Positions 1 to 11,805 of a DNA stretch of 64,000 bases are shown here, piece after piece. Location of the stretch: positions 34,319,393-34,383,392 of the forward strand of contig OX388350.1 of NCBI GenBank assembly GCA_947579665.1, in the 5' to 3' direction. The DNA comes from Sympetrum striolatum. Its lineage: Eukaryota; Arthropoda; Insecta; Odonata; Libellulidae. The translations under genes and the position numbers were made by a program. The number at the start of each line of letters is the position of its first letter. Positions within the stretch are counted from its first letter, which is position 1. The notes beneath the pieces were generated by a model. That model did no database searches, had not been told where the DNA came from, and saw only the letters and a list, made by a program, of their open reading frames with translations.

Positions 1-642
1 CGTAATTATATATGTAGTTATCCTAATACAATCACACTTCCCTTAGGGCTAACTATCTCTTATTGAGCTACATTACCTTCACAAAGTCTGGATTTATGCG
101 CAAGTTTAATTCACTCGTACCTTAGTATGGTAGCCAATACAAATCTTTGCAAGGGTGGGACCTGATACATTTTTTATCGCCACCAATGGACCCGGAAAGA
201 CATTGAAGTAAGACCGCTCTCTACCGTTCACATTATCGGACGTCGGCGAAGACCGTGGGTTGAGCGAGCGAAGGTCGGCGGGTTCTCCGACGGTCACGGC
301 GTGGAAAGCGAACTCTCTCTCGGGAATGCATCGTTGAGCAAGCCGCCTCCACGAAAAATGAATGCGTCGATACAGCGAAAGGGAACAAAGTAAGATCGGG
401 CAGCGGAGTGGAGCCATGTGTCTAAACATGCGATCCCGGCAGACGTGAGTTTCATTTTCATTGCTTTCGGTATTTATGCGTGCAGGTGAAATCGTTGACG
501 ATTAAGGAGGCACGCCCATGCGATCTGCTAAGTAAGAAATGCTAACGTGGTTGATTATTTGGGTGGAGAAGTTAGGGATATGAGTGTTGAGACACATGCC
601 TCTTTAATGTGGAAAGAATAAGATGTAAGTGGTAATAAATTT
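1..642. other. GC-richer island, no gene recognised
   Basis: Bases about 190-430 are visibly richer in C, G and CpG than the surrounding AT-rich DNA. A 107-codon minus-strand frame crosses this part, but its protein shows no domain or motif I recognise, and GC-rich sequence has fewer chance stops. I read it as one of the recurrent islands of this window rather than an exon. Confidence 0.4.
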
Positions 643-716
643 GGCCGTGGTGGCCGAGTGGTTAGCGTGCTTGCACGGTATCCCATGGTCCCGGGTTCGA
701 ATCCCCGCTAGTCGGT
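643..716 (+). repeat. tRNA-derived SINE head or tRNA pseudogene (Ser/Leu-like)
   Basis: An A-box-like TGGCCGAGTGGTTA lies at 651-664 and a perfect B box, GGTTCGAATCC, at 694-704; both are internal RNA polymerase III promoter elements. The A box has the form used in class II (serine/leucine) tRNAs. The 3' acceptor-like CGCTAGTC has no good partner at the 5' end and no proper anticodon arm forms, so this is not a working tRNA. A T-run follows at 715-720, which would terminate pol III. The SINE-tail motif seen elsewhere in this window is absent here. Confidence 0.6.
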
Positions 717-2129
717 TTTTTCTGATCTAGGTCTTGTTTGATTGTTGTTAATACCTACCATTGTAAAAGTCCTGAAAATGGAGGTTAGCGGGGTAAATGA
801 AAATAAATTCATGAAAAATAACGTGAAATGAGAAGATTGAAGGTAAACTCAATCAATTAATTATAATTTAACTTAATGTAACAACTTAGTTGAAGGCTGA
901 AAACGTATCTCCTTAATTCTTAATCAGTAATTCATCGCAAATTTTTAGAAAATGCATTAATTTAGTCACCGAAATTTGCAAAATTTATAATGTATCAGTA
1001 TTTCATATTATATTATTTCTATAATTATTAAATTGAATAGTTTTTTTTAGTTATGGGATGAGCTAATTTCAAAGTAAAATATTTTCAATAAATGCGTAGG
1101 AATATTTCCTTTCCAAAAGAATTTTTCCTTACCCTAAACATATATACAAATAATGTGGCAAAAATAATTAGATGAAATGAAAAGAATAGAAAAAAATTGA
1201 AATAGTTTACTAAAATTGTTCTTTATCTAATGAAATTGAACGTTTTCCTGTTAATTGATGCATTTGTTCTGAAATTTAAGTTTAAGGAGTAAAAGTGAAG
1301 TATTTGAGAACAGAAAAGTTAGCCATAGATATAATTTAATTTCTGAAATAACAAATAGAATAATTTCAATCATATAATTTCATTCATAATAAAGTAAGTA
1401 TGGTAATATCAACGCTAAACAACAAGCCCAGTAACCAGTGTCACATATGAATAAATAAAGGTTAAAGGAAAAATAAATATTATGCCGTCAAATCCATTTA
1501 CATAGTGTAACCTTCTGAGCTCCTTCGTCATATGGGATCGCCCTTCCCTAAGCAATAAAAAAACCTTCAAGTTTCATTGTCACCTACGCAGATTTCACGC
1601 TCCCGATGATGACAGTACTTTCAGTTTCCTGTCACCGCTCTATAATAGGAGTCTTAAAAGTTAAATGTCATCGTGACATGCTCCAATTCTCAACTATCCC
1701 AATGAGTGGATGATTTTTCTGAGGAGTATAAAAACAAATCAATCAAAAATTTACCAGAAACACGTAACTTGAAAATCTCCAAAATGTTTGGCAAATCATT
1801 CAGTTAGTTTTTGCTTCACAGAATAATTCTGATCAATTATATGGGAAGATGATGGTTAACGAAGAAGTTTTACTATAAGCATCTTATTTTTTCGAGTTTT
1901 AAATCAGAGAGAATTTTATAGTATGCAAGATCAATGGCAGAAAAAGATATTCAAAGAAATTAGAACAAACTATAAATTACGTTAGGATGTTAGAAATTGT
2001 TCTAAATTCGTCACTATGTATAAGATAATGTTACTATGGTAAGATAAGTAACTGTTCTGTATAAATTTTACGAGCAGTCTATGCCTTAGAATGCGGTAAG
2101 TTACATATCAAAAATCTCTAACAGTTTGA
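717..2129. other. AT-rich stretch, nothing recognised
   Basis: AT-rich sequence with many short A and T runs. No open frame, repeat family, palindrome or RNA-gene motif stood out on either strand. Confidence 0.5.
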
Positions 2130-2420
2130 TCACAAAGGAAGTAGGGGGGTTTCCATAATTCTGCGGAAATCAAATGGTTGGTTTAATTTCTCTAATATTT
2201 TAAAAACGGAATGGTGTCTTTAGGGGTTTTTTAATAAGTTTGTAGACTGTTTTTATAGACAAAGATGGGTTTTCATTCATGTTTTGAAAAGTTATGTTGT
2301 AATTTGTTGTTGTGAATGGCAGTTGGATGAATTTTTGGGTTTTTTATTTGTTGTTCTCTGTTGGTGTAGCGTATTTTTTGTTTTAGGGAGTGTTTTCGTA
2401 AGATGTTGTGTGCATAGTTT
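2130..2420. other. G+T-rich strand-asymmetric stretch
   Basis: The plus strand is dominated by G and T, with runs such as TTGTTGTTGTG and GGGTTTTTTATTTG, and few C residues. No open frame or known repeat is visible. It could be the decayed remnant of a retroelement or a low-complexity drift; I cannot tell which. Confidence 0.35.
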
Positions 2421-3734
2421 TGGTCTCACCAAATTTATCATCTTTAAAGTTCCTTGATTTTGATAATTTTGGGACCTAATTTTATCGCTGAACCAAAATA
2501 AAAATTACACGGATGACTGGATGGTTAAGATAGACATTCAAGAACATGCCAAGACTGCTTTCCAGGATATAATATTTCGAGGAGAAACAATTTGGATAGT
2601 CCCACCTGGGAGAGAGATAAGAAGCGGTCCATTGTCTCCAGGGCATAATCGCTGGTGCACTGAATAGCTGGGGACGGCCATGGGAAGAAATTAATTTTCG
2701 GACAAAAGTTGGGTGATTAATGCCATCAGATCAGCCGATAGCGAAGCACTTTAAAGGGATTCTGAAAAGTTCCTCAAATTACGCATTAAAGAATTTTACG
2801 ATGGTGAATCAGTGGGATACATTAGTTTTTGAGATTGCCGCAAGATACGAAAACAGCGTAAAACATGGGAATGAGTGAGATAATTGTGAATTGGGAAACG
2901 AATTTTCATCCAAATGGTGTCCGTAAGAGCGATTAAGGGGGAACTTAACCCATTAGAGAAAAAATACAGTTAGTATAATCATCTTTGTTACAGAGGCATC
3001 CCATATTTTTTTAATGCAGCTTTGTTTTGGAAGTATAGAAAAATCTCAATGACGAGATTTTTGTATACGGAAAATGGGTGAAGCTAGTAAGATTTGATGG
3101 ATTTATTAATTTTAGACTACTTATCTTAAAATGAGGAGACTGATATTAAAAAATAGACAAATAGCGTATTTAATCAGTGTCTGGTTCTACTTAAGTCTCA
3201 ACTAGTAAATGGGTGCTTGCATTTTGCAAGCAAGGAAGATTATAAGGGATACTACCCTGAATTAAGTAACTATAAGTGACATTTTTCTTTCTTTTTAATT
3301 CTAATATTGTTTTTCGTATGCATAGTTTTAAAAAGTGAGATCTAGGTTCACTAAAGAAATATCCTGAGCGCAACTTATATGATTCATCCGAAATGAACTT
3401 CAAGCAAATCTTATTTCAGCTCAATAAAAAATCTAGAATAACGTATGTGACTTGTTTAATGTGAAACACGTTTACAGATAATCATTTTTAGCTGGATATA
3501 TCTAGAGAATAAGATTGCATTATGTAACACTATTGAGAAAGAGCATTTTCCAGCTGCACGGATGTGATTAATGAATAAAGAACTATTTAGAATGCTAAAA
3601 GAGTACATTTTCAGTATTTATTCAGTATTTGGTTAATGAATATTCTCAATCCTAATTTAGTTTTAAGTAGGTTGATGAATAGCGTGCACAACATCGTGGA
3701 AATTCAAATTGATTATACCAAGGTAGGATGGTAT
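2421..3734. other. unannotated stretch, nothing recognised
   Basis: Ordinary AT-rich DNA. A 70-codon minus-strand frame (3191-3403) shows no domain. No repeat relationship to other parts of the window was noticed. Confidence 0.45.
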
Positions 3735-3960
3735 TGACACATCCTCTTCCTTGGAGCAAGTTTGCGAGATGAATTTGAGCTACAAGAGAGTCTAGTGCAA
3801 AGACTGGGAATCTGCGGCCTCCACGCTAATTGCAGGCTTTTCATCTACCTCTACGTACAAACTCTGCGACCGCCTTTCGGCAAGTGGCAGGGAGTGAAGG
3901 CACCGTAACTCTCCAAGACTATTACAGTCCCGTATATTCCGCGGAACGACGAATTTGAAG
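3735..3960 (+). repeat. GC-richer segment with a SINE/LINE-tail-like motif
   Basis: At 3862-3904 the sequence reads as a short hairpin-forming motif: CTGCGACCGCC, a TTTCGG turn, then AAGTGGCAGGGAGTG. A related motif is at 56819-56860 (CTGCAAGCCACC, then TGTGTGGTAGGGGG). Motifs of the form 'CCACC...GTGGCAGGGGGT' are common in the tails of arthropod SINEs and non-LTR elements as I remember them. The family assignment is inference; no tRNA head was found upstream. Confidence 0.35.
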
Positions 3961-5488
3961 TGCCATAGCATAATTTCCTAATTCTACCTCATATTTAAAA
4001 AAAACACAGGCATTAACGTTATTTTGTTTCTTATTCCTATAATATTCGATTGAAATAAAATATAAAATACTACTTTACTGGAACTGTCATGGAAGTTTTA
4101 TCTGTATTGATACTCGATGATAAAGGCAGTTTTGAGGAATCAGAACCAGAAGTCTTTCTGAATGACTATTAATTTGCGTTTACAGTCAACTTCATTAAAA
4201 CAAATGGCGGTGGAAAAGAAGAAACAACATTGAACAGATGGTGGTAGCGTAGACGAAACGAATTCAAACGAGTAGATAATAATTGATAATTGAAAATTGT
4301 CTTTATTTCCATGGAGACTACCATTTAGTATATACAACGATCACAGCAAATCCTATACAGACGATTTTGATTTCCGAATATTTTTGCTAAGTAGCGCATA
4401 ACTCAATCGAGGCCTAATGGTTTTGTGTGCGTCTGGCTGTGAAGGCTGCCTTGATTACGGGCCTAACATTAGCTGAATTAGCGATCCTTTTCCCATAGTA
4501 TACTAGAGTGAGATGATATTAGATTGAGATCAGGTGCAATGTTGCTTTCACAAAGATTTTGTATACCTCAAAAGCTTAGAATAGGATAGTATGTCAAAGT
4601 CCGCTGCACTTTAAAAAAGAAAGCAAATCCTAAATGAAAAAAATATTTAATCAGGGAGAAAGTTTAAGATATAAGAAGAAAAGAAAATGCAATCACGGAA
4701 AGAGATAGAATAAAAACTTTTAGAGAGTAACGGGGTCAATTTAGGTGGGAAGATCGGAAGCATTACGAAAAATTTCATAAAGTAGGCCTTCGTACATACG
4801 TCTTGCTTTCATGGTGCCGCTAAAGGTTAATCCATATGGAGGGTCATTTGGAAAGATCGACTTGGAAAAATCTATTTTGTCCATTAGTGACAGGTTAGTT
4901 CTTCTGGCAGACGCGCTTTCTAAAGTATCTTTCACTTACGGTCTCCTCAAATGAGCTTTTTCCTCCGCAGCTGACCGCTATAACAACATTAACTGCCCTT
5001 GATTGATGTGCGGAGACTTCTCATTTGAAATGTAAATAGCGTTGATACATGATGTCGTGAATATTCAGTACCGTTAAAGGCGTAAATGTTTGAGGAGAAA
5101 TTACGCCATTTCACCAAGATGTTTAACGACGACAAAAAATTCCCCTGACTCGTAAAAGCATTTATCTCGTTCGGGAATTTCAAAAATTTTCTGATATAGA
5201 AGTCGAGCTGTAATCCGCTTCTTTGTATTCCTTTTATGTGCGACACTAACTACATATATACACTTGTAAGTTTGTATGATTACACAATGATGTATTCATC
5301 TGTCTGCCAGCCACAATTCCTTCGATAATACCAACCAAAAACGTAAAATGATGATCACAAAACATCCGTCAAAGTACTACTACGCATAAAAATGCCATTA
5401 CCCTTTAGTGCTCTATAGTTTTATGACTGTAAAATAATCATACTTTAACTTGTTACTGTTACATAAGAAGAAAAAAGGAATCATAGAT
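3961..5488. other. unannotated stretch, nothing recognised
   Basis: AT-rich DNA. Short frames on the minus strand (4140-4337, 4741-4935, 4989-5246) show no domains. A consensus-like splice-donor string GTAAGT occurs on the minus strand near 4931, but no exon can be supported beside it. Confidence 0.4.
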
Positions 5489-5635
5489 TACAATAAAGGA
5501 AGTCTTTTCGGGATACAAGCCGGGTCGTTTGATGGATTGCCTCCAACGTTTCGGCAGCGAAGTCTGAAGCCGAAACGTTGGAGGCAATCCATCAGACGAC
5601 CCTGCTTGTATCCCGAAAAGACTTCCTTCATTGTA
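5489..5635. mobile_element. 147-bp foldback (hairpin) element
   Basis: Two 67-nt arms, 5489-5555 and 5569-5635, are near-perfect reverse complements around a 13-nt loop; I see only a few mismatches. The apex contains AACGTTTCGGC facing GCCGAAACGTT. A 12-bp direct repeat, CATAGATTACAA, lies at 5482-5493 and 5662-5673, partly inside the left arm, so it is not a clean target duplication. The open frames seen on both strands here are simply translations of the palindrome. The class is unknown: MITE-like, or an inverted pair of repeat ends. Confidence 0.75.
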
Positions 5636-5858
5636 TTCGCCGGGAAAGAACCAGATAATTCCATAGATTACAAGTTCAATTGCCAGATAAGAATACAAAA
5701 TTGATGTTGCCATCCGTATGAGAAATATATTGACACTTTAGAAACAGTATATACAGTTTAATTACGGTTTAACTTAAATGATCTGAGATACTAAGTAAAT
5801 TTGCAGGAGCATCCTAAACTTTTGTATTTTTGTTGAAGTTGATAACACTTATATTACG

Positions 5859-6120
5859 ATTAACGTATGCAAACATCGGAGAATAAGGATAAGGAAGTTA
5901 CTTTGCATGTAAATTCGTGCAGTTTTACCCAAGCGACATGACCGAGACTCTAACCCAGGTCCTTTTTCCACTTAACTGAATTGATGTCACTATTTTCCGT
6001 AATCTCTCCTTTTATTAACATCTCATAGTTAAAACATAAATAGGGATTAACGTATTCAAACATCAGAAAGTAAGTGTAAGGAAGTTACTCTGCAGGTAAA
6101 GCTCAGCTTGTTAACCCAAG
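5859..6120. repeat. degenerate tandem duplication, ~187-bp period
   Basis: Unit 1 (5859-5933) and unit 2 (6046-6120) share ATTAACGTAT, CAAACATC, AAGGAAGTTACT, TGCA and ACCCAAG in the same order and spacing. Divergence is considerable, so the duplication is old. Between them, on the minus strand at about 5941-5990, is a weak tRNA-like trace with a B-box-like GGGTTAGAGTC, possibly a decayed SINE head. Confidence 0.6.
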
Positions 6121-6137
6121 GAGAAATAGATTGAAAA

Positions 6138-6291
6138 TATTATTATTATTAGGGATCTTTATTATAGGCGAGATTGAGACTAAAAAGTCTCCTCTTCCAT
6201 CTAACATGTCGTTAAGTTGTTACATTATCATAAGTATATTACATGTATCAATGAAACATAGAGGAAAATAAAAGAAAATGTAAGAAGGAAA
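6138..6291 (-). repeat. LINE-like 3' end, module B
   Basis: Read on the minus strand it runs CTTCTTACATTTTC, then AACAACTTAA, GGAAGAGGAGAC, TTTTTAGTCTCAATCTCGCC, an AATAAAG polyadenylation-like signal and a (TAA)n tail. It matches 29630-29790 nearly throughout. The order of signal followed by a simple repeat is what a retroposed 3' end looks like. Other copies are at 11741, 29505, 38940 and 46680. I cannot assign the LINE clade. Confidence 0.7.
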
Positions 6292-6293
6292 TA

Positions 6294-6415
6294 CGAGGGT
6301 GGTCTGAAAAGTTTCCGACCCCAGATTTTTCAGAAATCTTCAGAAAATTTTCAGATATCTTCAGAAAACATGTCGAGAAATGACGAAATGTCGGAAACTT
6401 TTCAGACCACCCATG
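6294..6415. mobile_element. mariner-type MITE
   Basis: The ends are inverted repeats containing GGGTGGTCTGAAAAGTTTCC at the left and its reverse complement at the right. TA dinucleotides flank it at 6292-6293 and 6416-6417, as expected for Tc1/mariner insertion. The ~122-bp interior has no coding capacity and is built from repeated TCAGAAAA/TTTTCAG strings. It sits immediately upstream (in minus-strand terms) of the module B copy. A non-autonomous element mobilised in trans is the natural reading. Confidence 0.8.
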
Positions 6416-6419
6416 TATA

Positions 6420-7180
6420 AGAGCTTAATTGGGACGAGCCCACGTCTCCCACTTTCTGGGAAGATATGTTCATGTAGCTATTTTTCGCTTCTGTTTCTCC
6501 TTGGGTACACACTGATTACTTCATCAATTAAATCTTTTAAATAATTCTAATATGAGGAGAGAGTAAGAAATTCTTTGATGCTGCAATTTACCTGATAACT
6601 GATGATTCTAGTACTATATAACTGATCTCAGTGACTACTGTATGTGATGTAATTAGAAGCTATTTTCGCACGCTAAGTGCAGTGAACGCTGTTAATACGA
6701 GCGTTTATATATGCGGAACTTTACCCAATGTGGAATTACTTCCTTGAACTAAGTAATTATAAATTAGAAAACGCTAGATAAGACGCACTCAACAACCTCC
6801 TATTTGTAACTTTACCGTGAGTTTTAACTGCATTAATTAGTTAATTGCACAACCGATCCTCTATGGCAAGGAAAAGAAAGCTACGGGACACTAAAATCGA
6901 AATAGGTACGTAACGTTTGACCTGAGAATTTGGTAGCTCGTTTAGGAGAGTCGAATTTCTATTAGTTAAGAAAGGATTGGCAAAGAGAGCTCGTATAACC
7001 CTTCCAAATTCGCATCCCATCAGCATTTATTGCCGCTAAGGGAATCTCACATTCCGATCCCTTGCTACATTGGTCTCGCCCCTCTAAAACGTAATTGAAT
7101 TTTCCAAATGCGAAAGCGGAACTTCATTAACTGCTGATTAAGTAATACTGGTGGCGACTCGGAAGAATTCGACGCGATGG
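6420..7180. other. unannotated stretch, nothing recognised
   Basis: AT-rich. A 61-codon minus-strand frame (6841-7026) shows no domain. Confidence 0.4.
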
Positions 7181-7535
7181 ATGATTTCGAGGGTCCATAA
7201 AGAGATGCGCGAGAAGGAAATTAAACTGGGGCCGTAAATTCCCTCTCTTAAAGTTCCGTAATATCTCGAGCCTCGATCGCCTCGTTTTCCCCTATGTCGT
7301 AATTAAATCCTTTCAGATGTGATTATATAACTTTTCGAAATGTCTCATTACCTTTTTCTCGAGTCCGTCCGGGAATATCTTTTGCTAATTCAAGCCTTCG
7401 TACGCGGAAGAGATGGGCAAACTCGTTGCTCATCGGGCCGCAGAAAGAGTATATCTCTGTGGGGGGTATCTTTCGACGGGCCACCAGGTAATGTTACCTT
7501 ATGTTAATGTTATGTTATAGGTATGTTATGTAAAA
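7180..7535. other. GC-richer island ending in a TTATG-type simple repeat
   Basis: Bases 7180-7480 are visibly GC-richer than both flanks and hold no recognisable frame. At about 7484-7535 there is an imperfect simple repeat of ATGTT/ATGTTATGTT units. Confidence 0.4.
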
Positions 7536-8365
7536 TGATTGGTCTGTCATTATAATTTATAGTTAGAATAGTGTCGAGATGTAATGCTCACTTTGACTTG
7601 AACAAGTCGTAATTTAATCGACAGTCAATACTTTACTAATAATTTAAATGATGATAAAAGAAGAATTGGTACGTAAATGACTGAAATGAATCCCGAAACT
7701 ACAATATCTAGTTAATTATGCTAATCAACTAATCTGAAGATTAAGGGTAACTGCCAGATTATATATATAAGATTATAATTAAACAAAATTTAAAGATTTA
7801 AAGCTTACTCAGAATGGTATTTCAGTTAAACGTCATTTAAAATGCCAGAGAAGGTGTAACTGTCTGTAACAATGAGATTAGTTAGAGATAAGGTGAAGAT
7901 TACAGTTAAACCCTATTTTAACAGTACATTATAATTCCGGGCGCTAGTCTTCAGTAAATAAAACTCCTTTTATATACTCTGATATGCACAGACATTTCTC
8001 CGTGGTTTGAACTCTAAATAAAGAAAAATAATTGGGAATATATGTCGGTCATTAAGTGGACTTCTACCTGCAGCATCCTAGTTCGTTTAAGAAAGCAAAG
8101 AAGAACTGCCTCAATCCTAGTCATACCAAACAAGTCTTATTCTTTCCCCCAAGCTTTGGGTAAGTATTAATGCAGAGGTTGAAAGTTAAACTAACATTCG
8201 AATTAAAAAGATGTGTTGTTTTCCCGGTGAGTTGTGGCTAAAAAAACCTTCATGGGTTGTCAACCGAGTGAGTTCGCTGGTATAAACCAACGCTTCGGCA
8301 TCGGTCTTTGATACCATATTCGAGGAATGAAGTATTAACCTTCGAATTCTTTATTCATCATAAGT
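7536..8365. other. AT-rich stretch; possible LINE 3' tail at its right end
   Basis: Nothing recognised to about 8210. From about 8210 to 8365 the sequence may be the 3' untranslated tail of the minus-strand LINE that follows. It includes a local inverted pair, TATAAACCAACGC and TTGATACCATA-type strings, but I have no second copy to fix its end. Confidence 0.35.
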
Positions 8366-8815
8366 GTTCTTCCTTTCGGTAGGTTCATGCACAATCAAAA
8401 ATCCCTATTAATAGCCATCTCCTTCATATCCTTATATTTAACCCCAACCCTTATGTCATCCAACATCTTCTGTCTCTGTCTTCCCCTCTGCCTTTTCCCC
8501 TGAATCCTACCCTCCATTACAACCTTTACCAATCCCTCTCCCCTCAATATTTGGCCCACTCATTTCTTCTGACGATGCTTAATCACGTCAATTAAAGCCC
8601 TCTCCTCCCCAACCATCTCTTACACCTCCGTGTTTGTTTTCCTATCAACCAAACTAACTTTTTCCATTCTACGCCACACCCACATCTCGAAGGCCTCCAA
8701 TCGCTTGACTTCTTCCTTTCTCAAGGTCCACGTTTCGCACCCATAGAGCAACACACTCCAGACCAGGGATTTCACCAATCTTTTCCTGATTCCTTTATCA
8801 AGACCTTTGGTCATT
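8366..8815 (-). pseudogene. 5'-truncated non-LTR retrotransposon, end of reverse transcriptase ORF (copy a)
   Basis: The minus-strand frame from 8814 reads LVKSLVWSVLLYGCETWTLR, then KRLEAFEMW and WRRMEKVS, then a stop after NTEV. Beyond the stop the same frame continues as a degraded LIDVIKHRQKK, GQILRGEGL, EGRIQGKR and KMLDDI. This is the C-terminal region typical of RTE/CR1-type LINE polymerases (YGCETW, FEMW.WRRM, W.GHILRG, EGR..GKRGRGR). Catalytic reverse transcriptase motifs lie further upstream and are absent, so the copy is truncated and dead. Homology with copy c continues to about 8366 through ATGAACCTACCGAAAGG. Copies b and c are at 42203 and 42770. Confidence 0.85.
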
Positions 8816-11740
8816 AATTCATAGTACCAATGATTTTAGGAATCTAATAGAAGCAATAATTAATGAATTTAGCGTTGAACCAAGCTAGTGTTAAAAAACT
8901 AAGATAAAAGAAACGTGTTAGAAACACAATAAGCAAAGAATGTGAGGTGCCAAGTTTTCCTGCCTGAATTCCAAGTATTTTTATTCCTCTAGTTGAAGAA
9001 TTTTTTGTAAAAAATATATCTCATAACTTACTTCGAGCTACGTTTATCGTTTCTTGTTTTCTTGGCAGGAGTGTCGTACATTTCTAGTTAATTCCATCCT
9101 TAAACCATGTTTGGATTTTCTACGTATTCATACATTTTAGAAGCGGCAAAGCGTGGGCTGATGAACATGTCTGGCTTCGCTCAGGTCGCTTAGCTATAGC
9201 TTTGTATAACATTGGGATTATAGATCTCCTTTAGAGCCCACGCCCTGCTAGCCTAGTCCCGACAAGCTGTCGCACTTTCTCGTTGAGTGGAACATCTTTC
9301 TATCTAAGCGAGCATTTTCTGGAGAGAACAACAGGTCGATACTGCTAATAAATTTCCTAATACGTTGCAGGTAACGCTTAAGCCTTCGAAAACACTGCGG
9401 TTTATAACGGCAGTATTTTCAGGAAGTCGCGCCTTAAAAGACTAGCGACGGAGTGGGTTTAAAATTTATAGTCCAATAAATTTGAATAGAGTGTCGTTCA
9501 ATTTCAGCATTGGATGTTTTAATAACGTATACGCCCATCAATGTAGCAGATTTCGAAAATAAATGCGAATAAAATGTCACACTATTTTCAAATCCATACA
9601 TTTTATGGCCAAAAACAACAAAATTATATAAGCTATGCTTCTAGCTCTATTTATACTAATCCTTAAGCCTGTAACAATCCTTACATTCTTGTCAACCACT
9701 CTGAATTTCATTTCTCGTTCTGGAGAAAGGGGATACATCCCCGCAGAAATTTGAGAGATTAAATAATAGTGAATATACATGATACATTTTCATGACGACG
9801 GAATAGATATTTAGATCAAACTTAGTTAGTGATTAAACTCATTTACAAATTTCCGCGCTAGCATAATTAATATGAGAGCGACTCTGAAATGTATCATCAT
9901 CGTAATCCAAGGTATAACTAATTTGACACTACATTTAAACCATAGATAGCTTATTAATAACCCAAAAATACCCCATAAAATCCATGAAGGATAACTTTTA
10001 CAAAATCAAAGATACAAGGAAGAAACGACCTTCGTACGGCGCGGCTACAAAACCAAGTAAAAGGTAATCCCTCATGGATTTGTTTGTATGGTATTAATTA
10101 CCAGAAGGTTGCAACTAACTCTGTACCATTTACACCCAATGAAATAACATCAGTAAAAGACACGATATTAATGTTTAAAGGACGTTTATTTCACATATAA
10201 TCAAAGTAATGACTAATAATGCTTTTATTCTATTTAATATCAATCATTAATACCTTAAAGCCAAGTTATATAATGGAAGAATAAGAATATGGGATTTTAT
10301 GCATGAGAAGAACCCTGTCAACGCTGCGGACTCCAATTCTAACTACTGGCATTCATTTCCCAAGAGGATTCCTTTGTCTAACGTTCCTTGTATCTAGGAG
10401 TAATTAATGTAACTTTAAAATGCATTTTAAAACTTTTGCTACCCTAAACCAATGTTATGTGTAGTTAAAGTTTTAAATGGATTTTAATACTAATCAATAC
10501 CAGATACTAAAGTGGCTACCAATCACGCCTAAACTATTATCCTTAATATAACTTTTCAACTTACAATTAGGTGCTGTATGGATACATCACAAAGCCTGTA
10601 AAAATTGAGGAGTTTAATCACCTTGCAATTACTATATTTCCCTTTAATTTACCTCCTGTAATAATAATATGCAATTAAATTAGGCGCAGTACCAAATACA
10701 CCTCATGAATGATAGCAAATGATAACTAATTATTCTGAATTTCCTATAAATAACTGAATTTAACATTTTTTCTTTTGAATGACGGGCATTGGAGATCATT
10801 TCGTATCACCTATTCGATTGATGAATCCGGAATGAATGTCCGAATTAAGTACTTCTGCCGTAATTACATAAGCGAGATCGATCTAAAGCGCTAATTAATT
10901 CTCATAAGCTGTTACAAAACTTTATTATCTCGCTTTATCGTCGAATATCCATAAGGTAATTAATCGATGTTTGTTTCACCTTTACCACTACCTGATGGGT
11001 TTCCATTTTGCATTAAAACATAGCTAAAACCGCGTCAAAGGTTAAATTTCAATTCGGACGACTCAGTTAGCAGTCGCATATAGCCCGAATATATAACTGC
11101 GCAATATATGATTTTTGGCTTTTGATAACAGAATTTTAATCGTGAGTAAATAATGAATCGTATGATCATGACAAAGTGATCCGTTTGGTGTATCCGAACA
11201 ACCACTGATTTTACTGAGGGAAATATATTTTCATTGGACAATTTGAAAGACCAAATGCAAGGTTCAACACGATTAGCAACGGTGCATGGAGAATGTCATA
11301 AAATATTCAAAACCTAAAAGAGCTATATTTGTCCATTACATTGCTCCATCGTAATTAATGAATGGCCTTTATTTAAATTAATGAATGGCTAATACGCCAT
11401 ATATTAGCTATACCTGGCGATACCCTTAATATAATTATAGCAAAATATTTGAAGAGGAGAGTCATTTCAGCCGATGAGATGACGGTTTTCCTGTAAACAC
11501 TTGCATGAACCTATTCAAATAAGCGTTTATATAGTAAGTTTTTTTAATTATGAAGTTTCACATTTTGCGATATTTCATTAATTATTTAAGGTACGTTTAT
11601 TAATTTCGCTCGAATCAACAGATTTCTCTGGCTTCCCTAGATTCTCTTCCTTTAGCTTCCGCGTATTTCCTACAGGGAGCATAAAATCGTAGTTTGTTTT
11701 TACCTTCTCCACGCACCTATACTAACAAAATGTCCCAATT
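8816..11740. other. AT-rich stretch with a small GC-richer part and one short inverted repeat
   Basis: Bases 9140-9330 are somewhat GC-richer and contain a 9-bp inverted pair, GCGTGGGCT (9151) and AGCCCACGC (9235). At 10411-10437 and 10464-10488 two ~25-nt imperfect inverted arms rich in TTTAAAA occur. No gene, RNA or known repeat was recognised elsewhere. Confidence 0.45.
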
Positions 11741-11805
11741 TTTATTTATTATTCATTGATGACTTTATGGGCGAAATTGAGACTAAAATCTTTCATCTTC
11801 CATTT
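11741..11805 (-). repeat. LINE-like 3' end, module B fragment
   Basis: On the minus strand: ATGGAAGATGAAAG, TTTTAGTCTCAATTTCGCCC, then ATAAAG and AT-rich tail. It aligns with the better copies at 6138 and 29700 but is shorter and more decayed. Confidence 0.6.

Noticed and set aside
643..716. Functional tRNA-Ser or tRNA-Leu gene
   Set aside because: A and B boxes are good but the acceptor stem and anticodon arm do not pair; better explained as a SINE head or pseudogene.
4741..4990. Minus-strand exon ending at a GTAAGT donor
   Set aside because: A perfect donor string alone is common; no acceptor, domain or conserved frame supports an exon.
5450..5713. Paired 84-codon frames on opposite strands
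   Set aside because: Both are translations of the two halves of the 5489-5635 palindrome.
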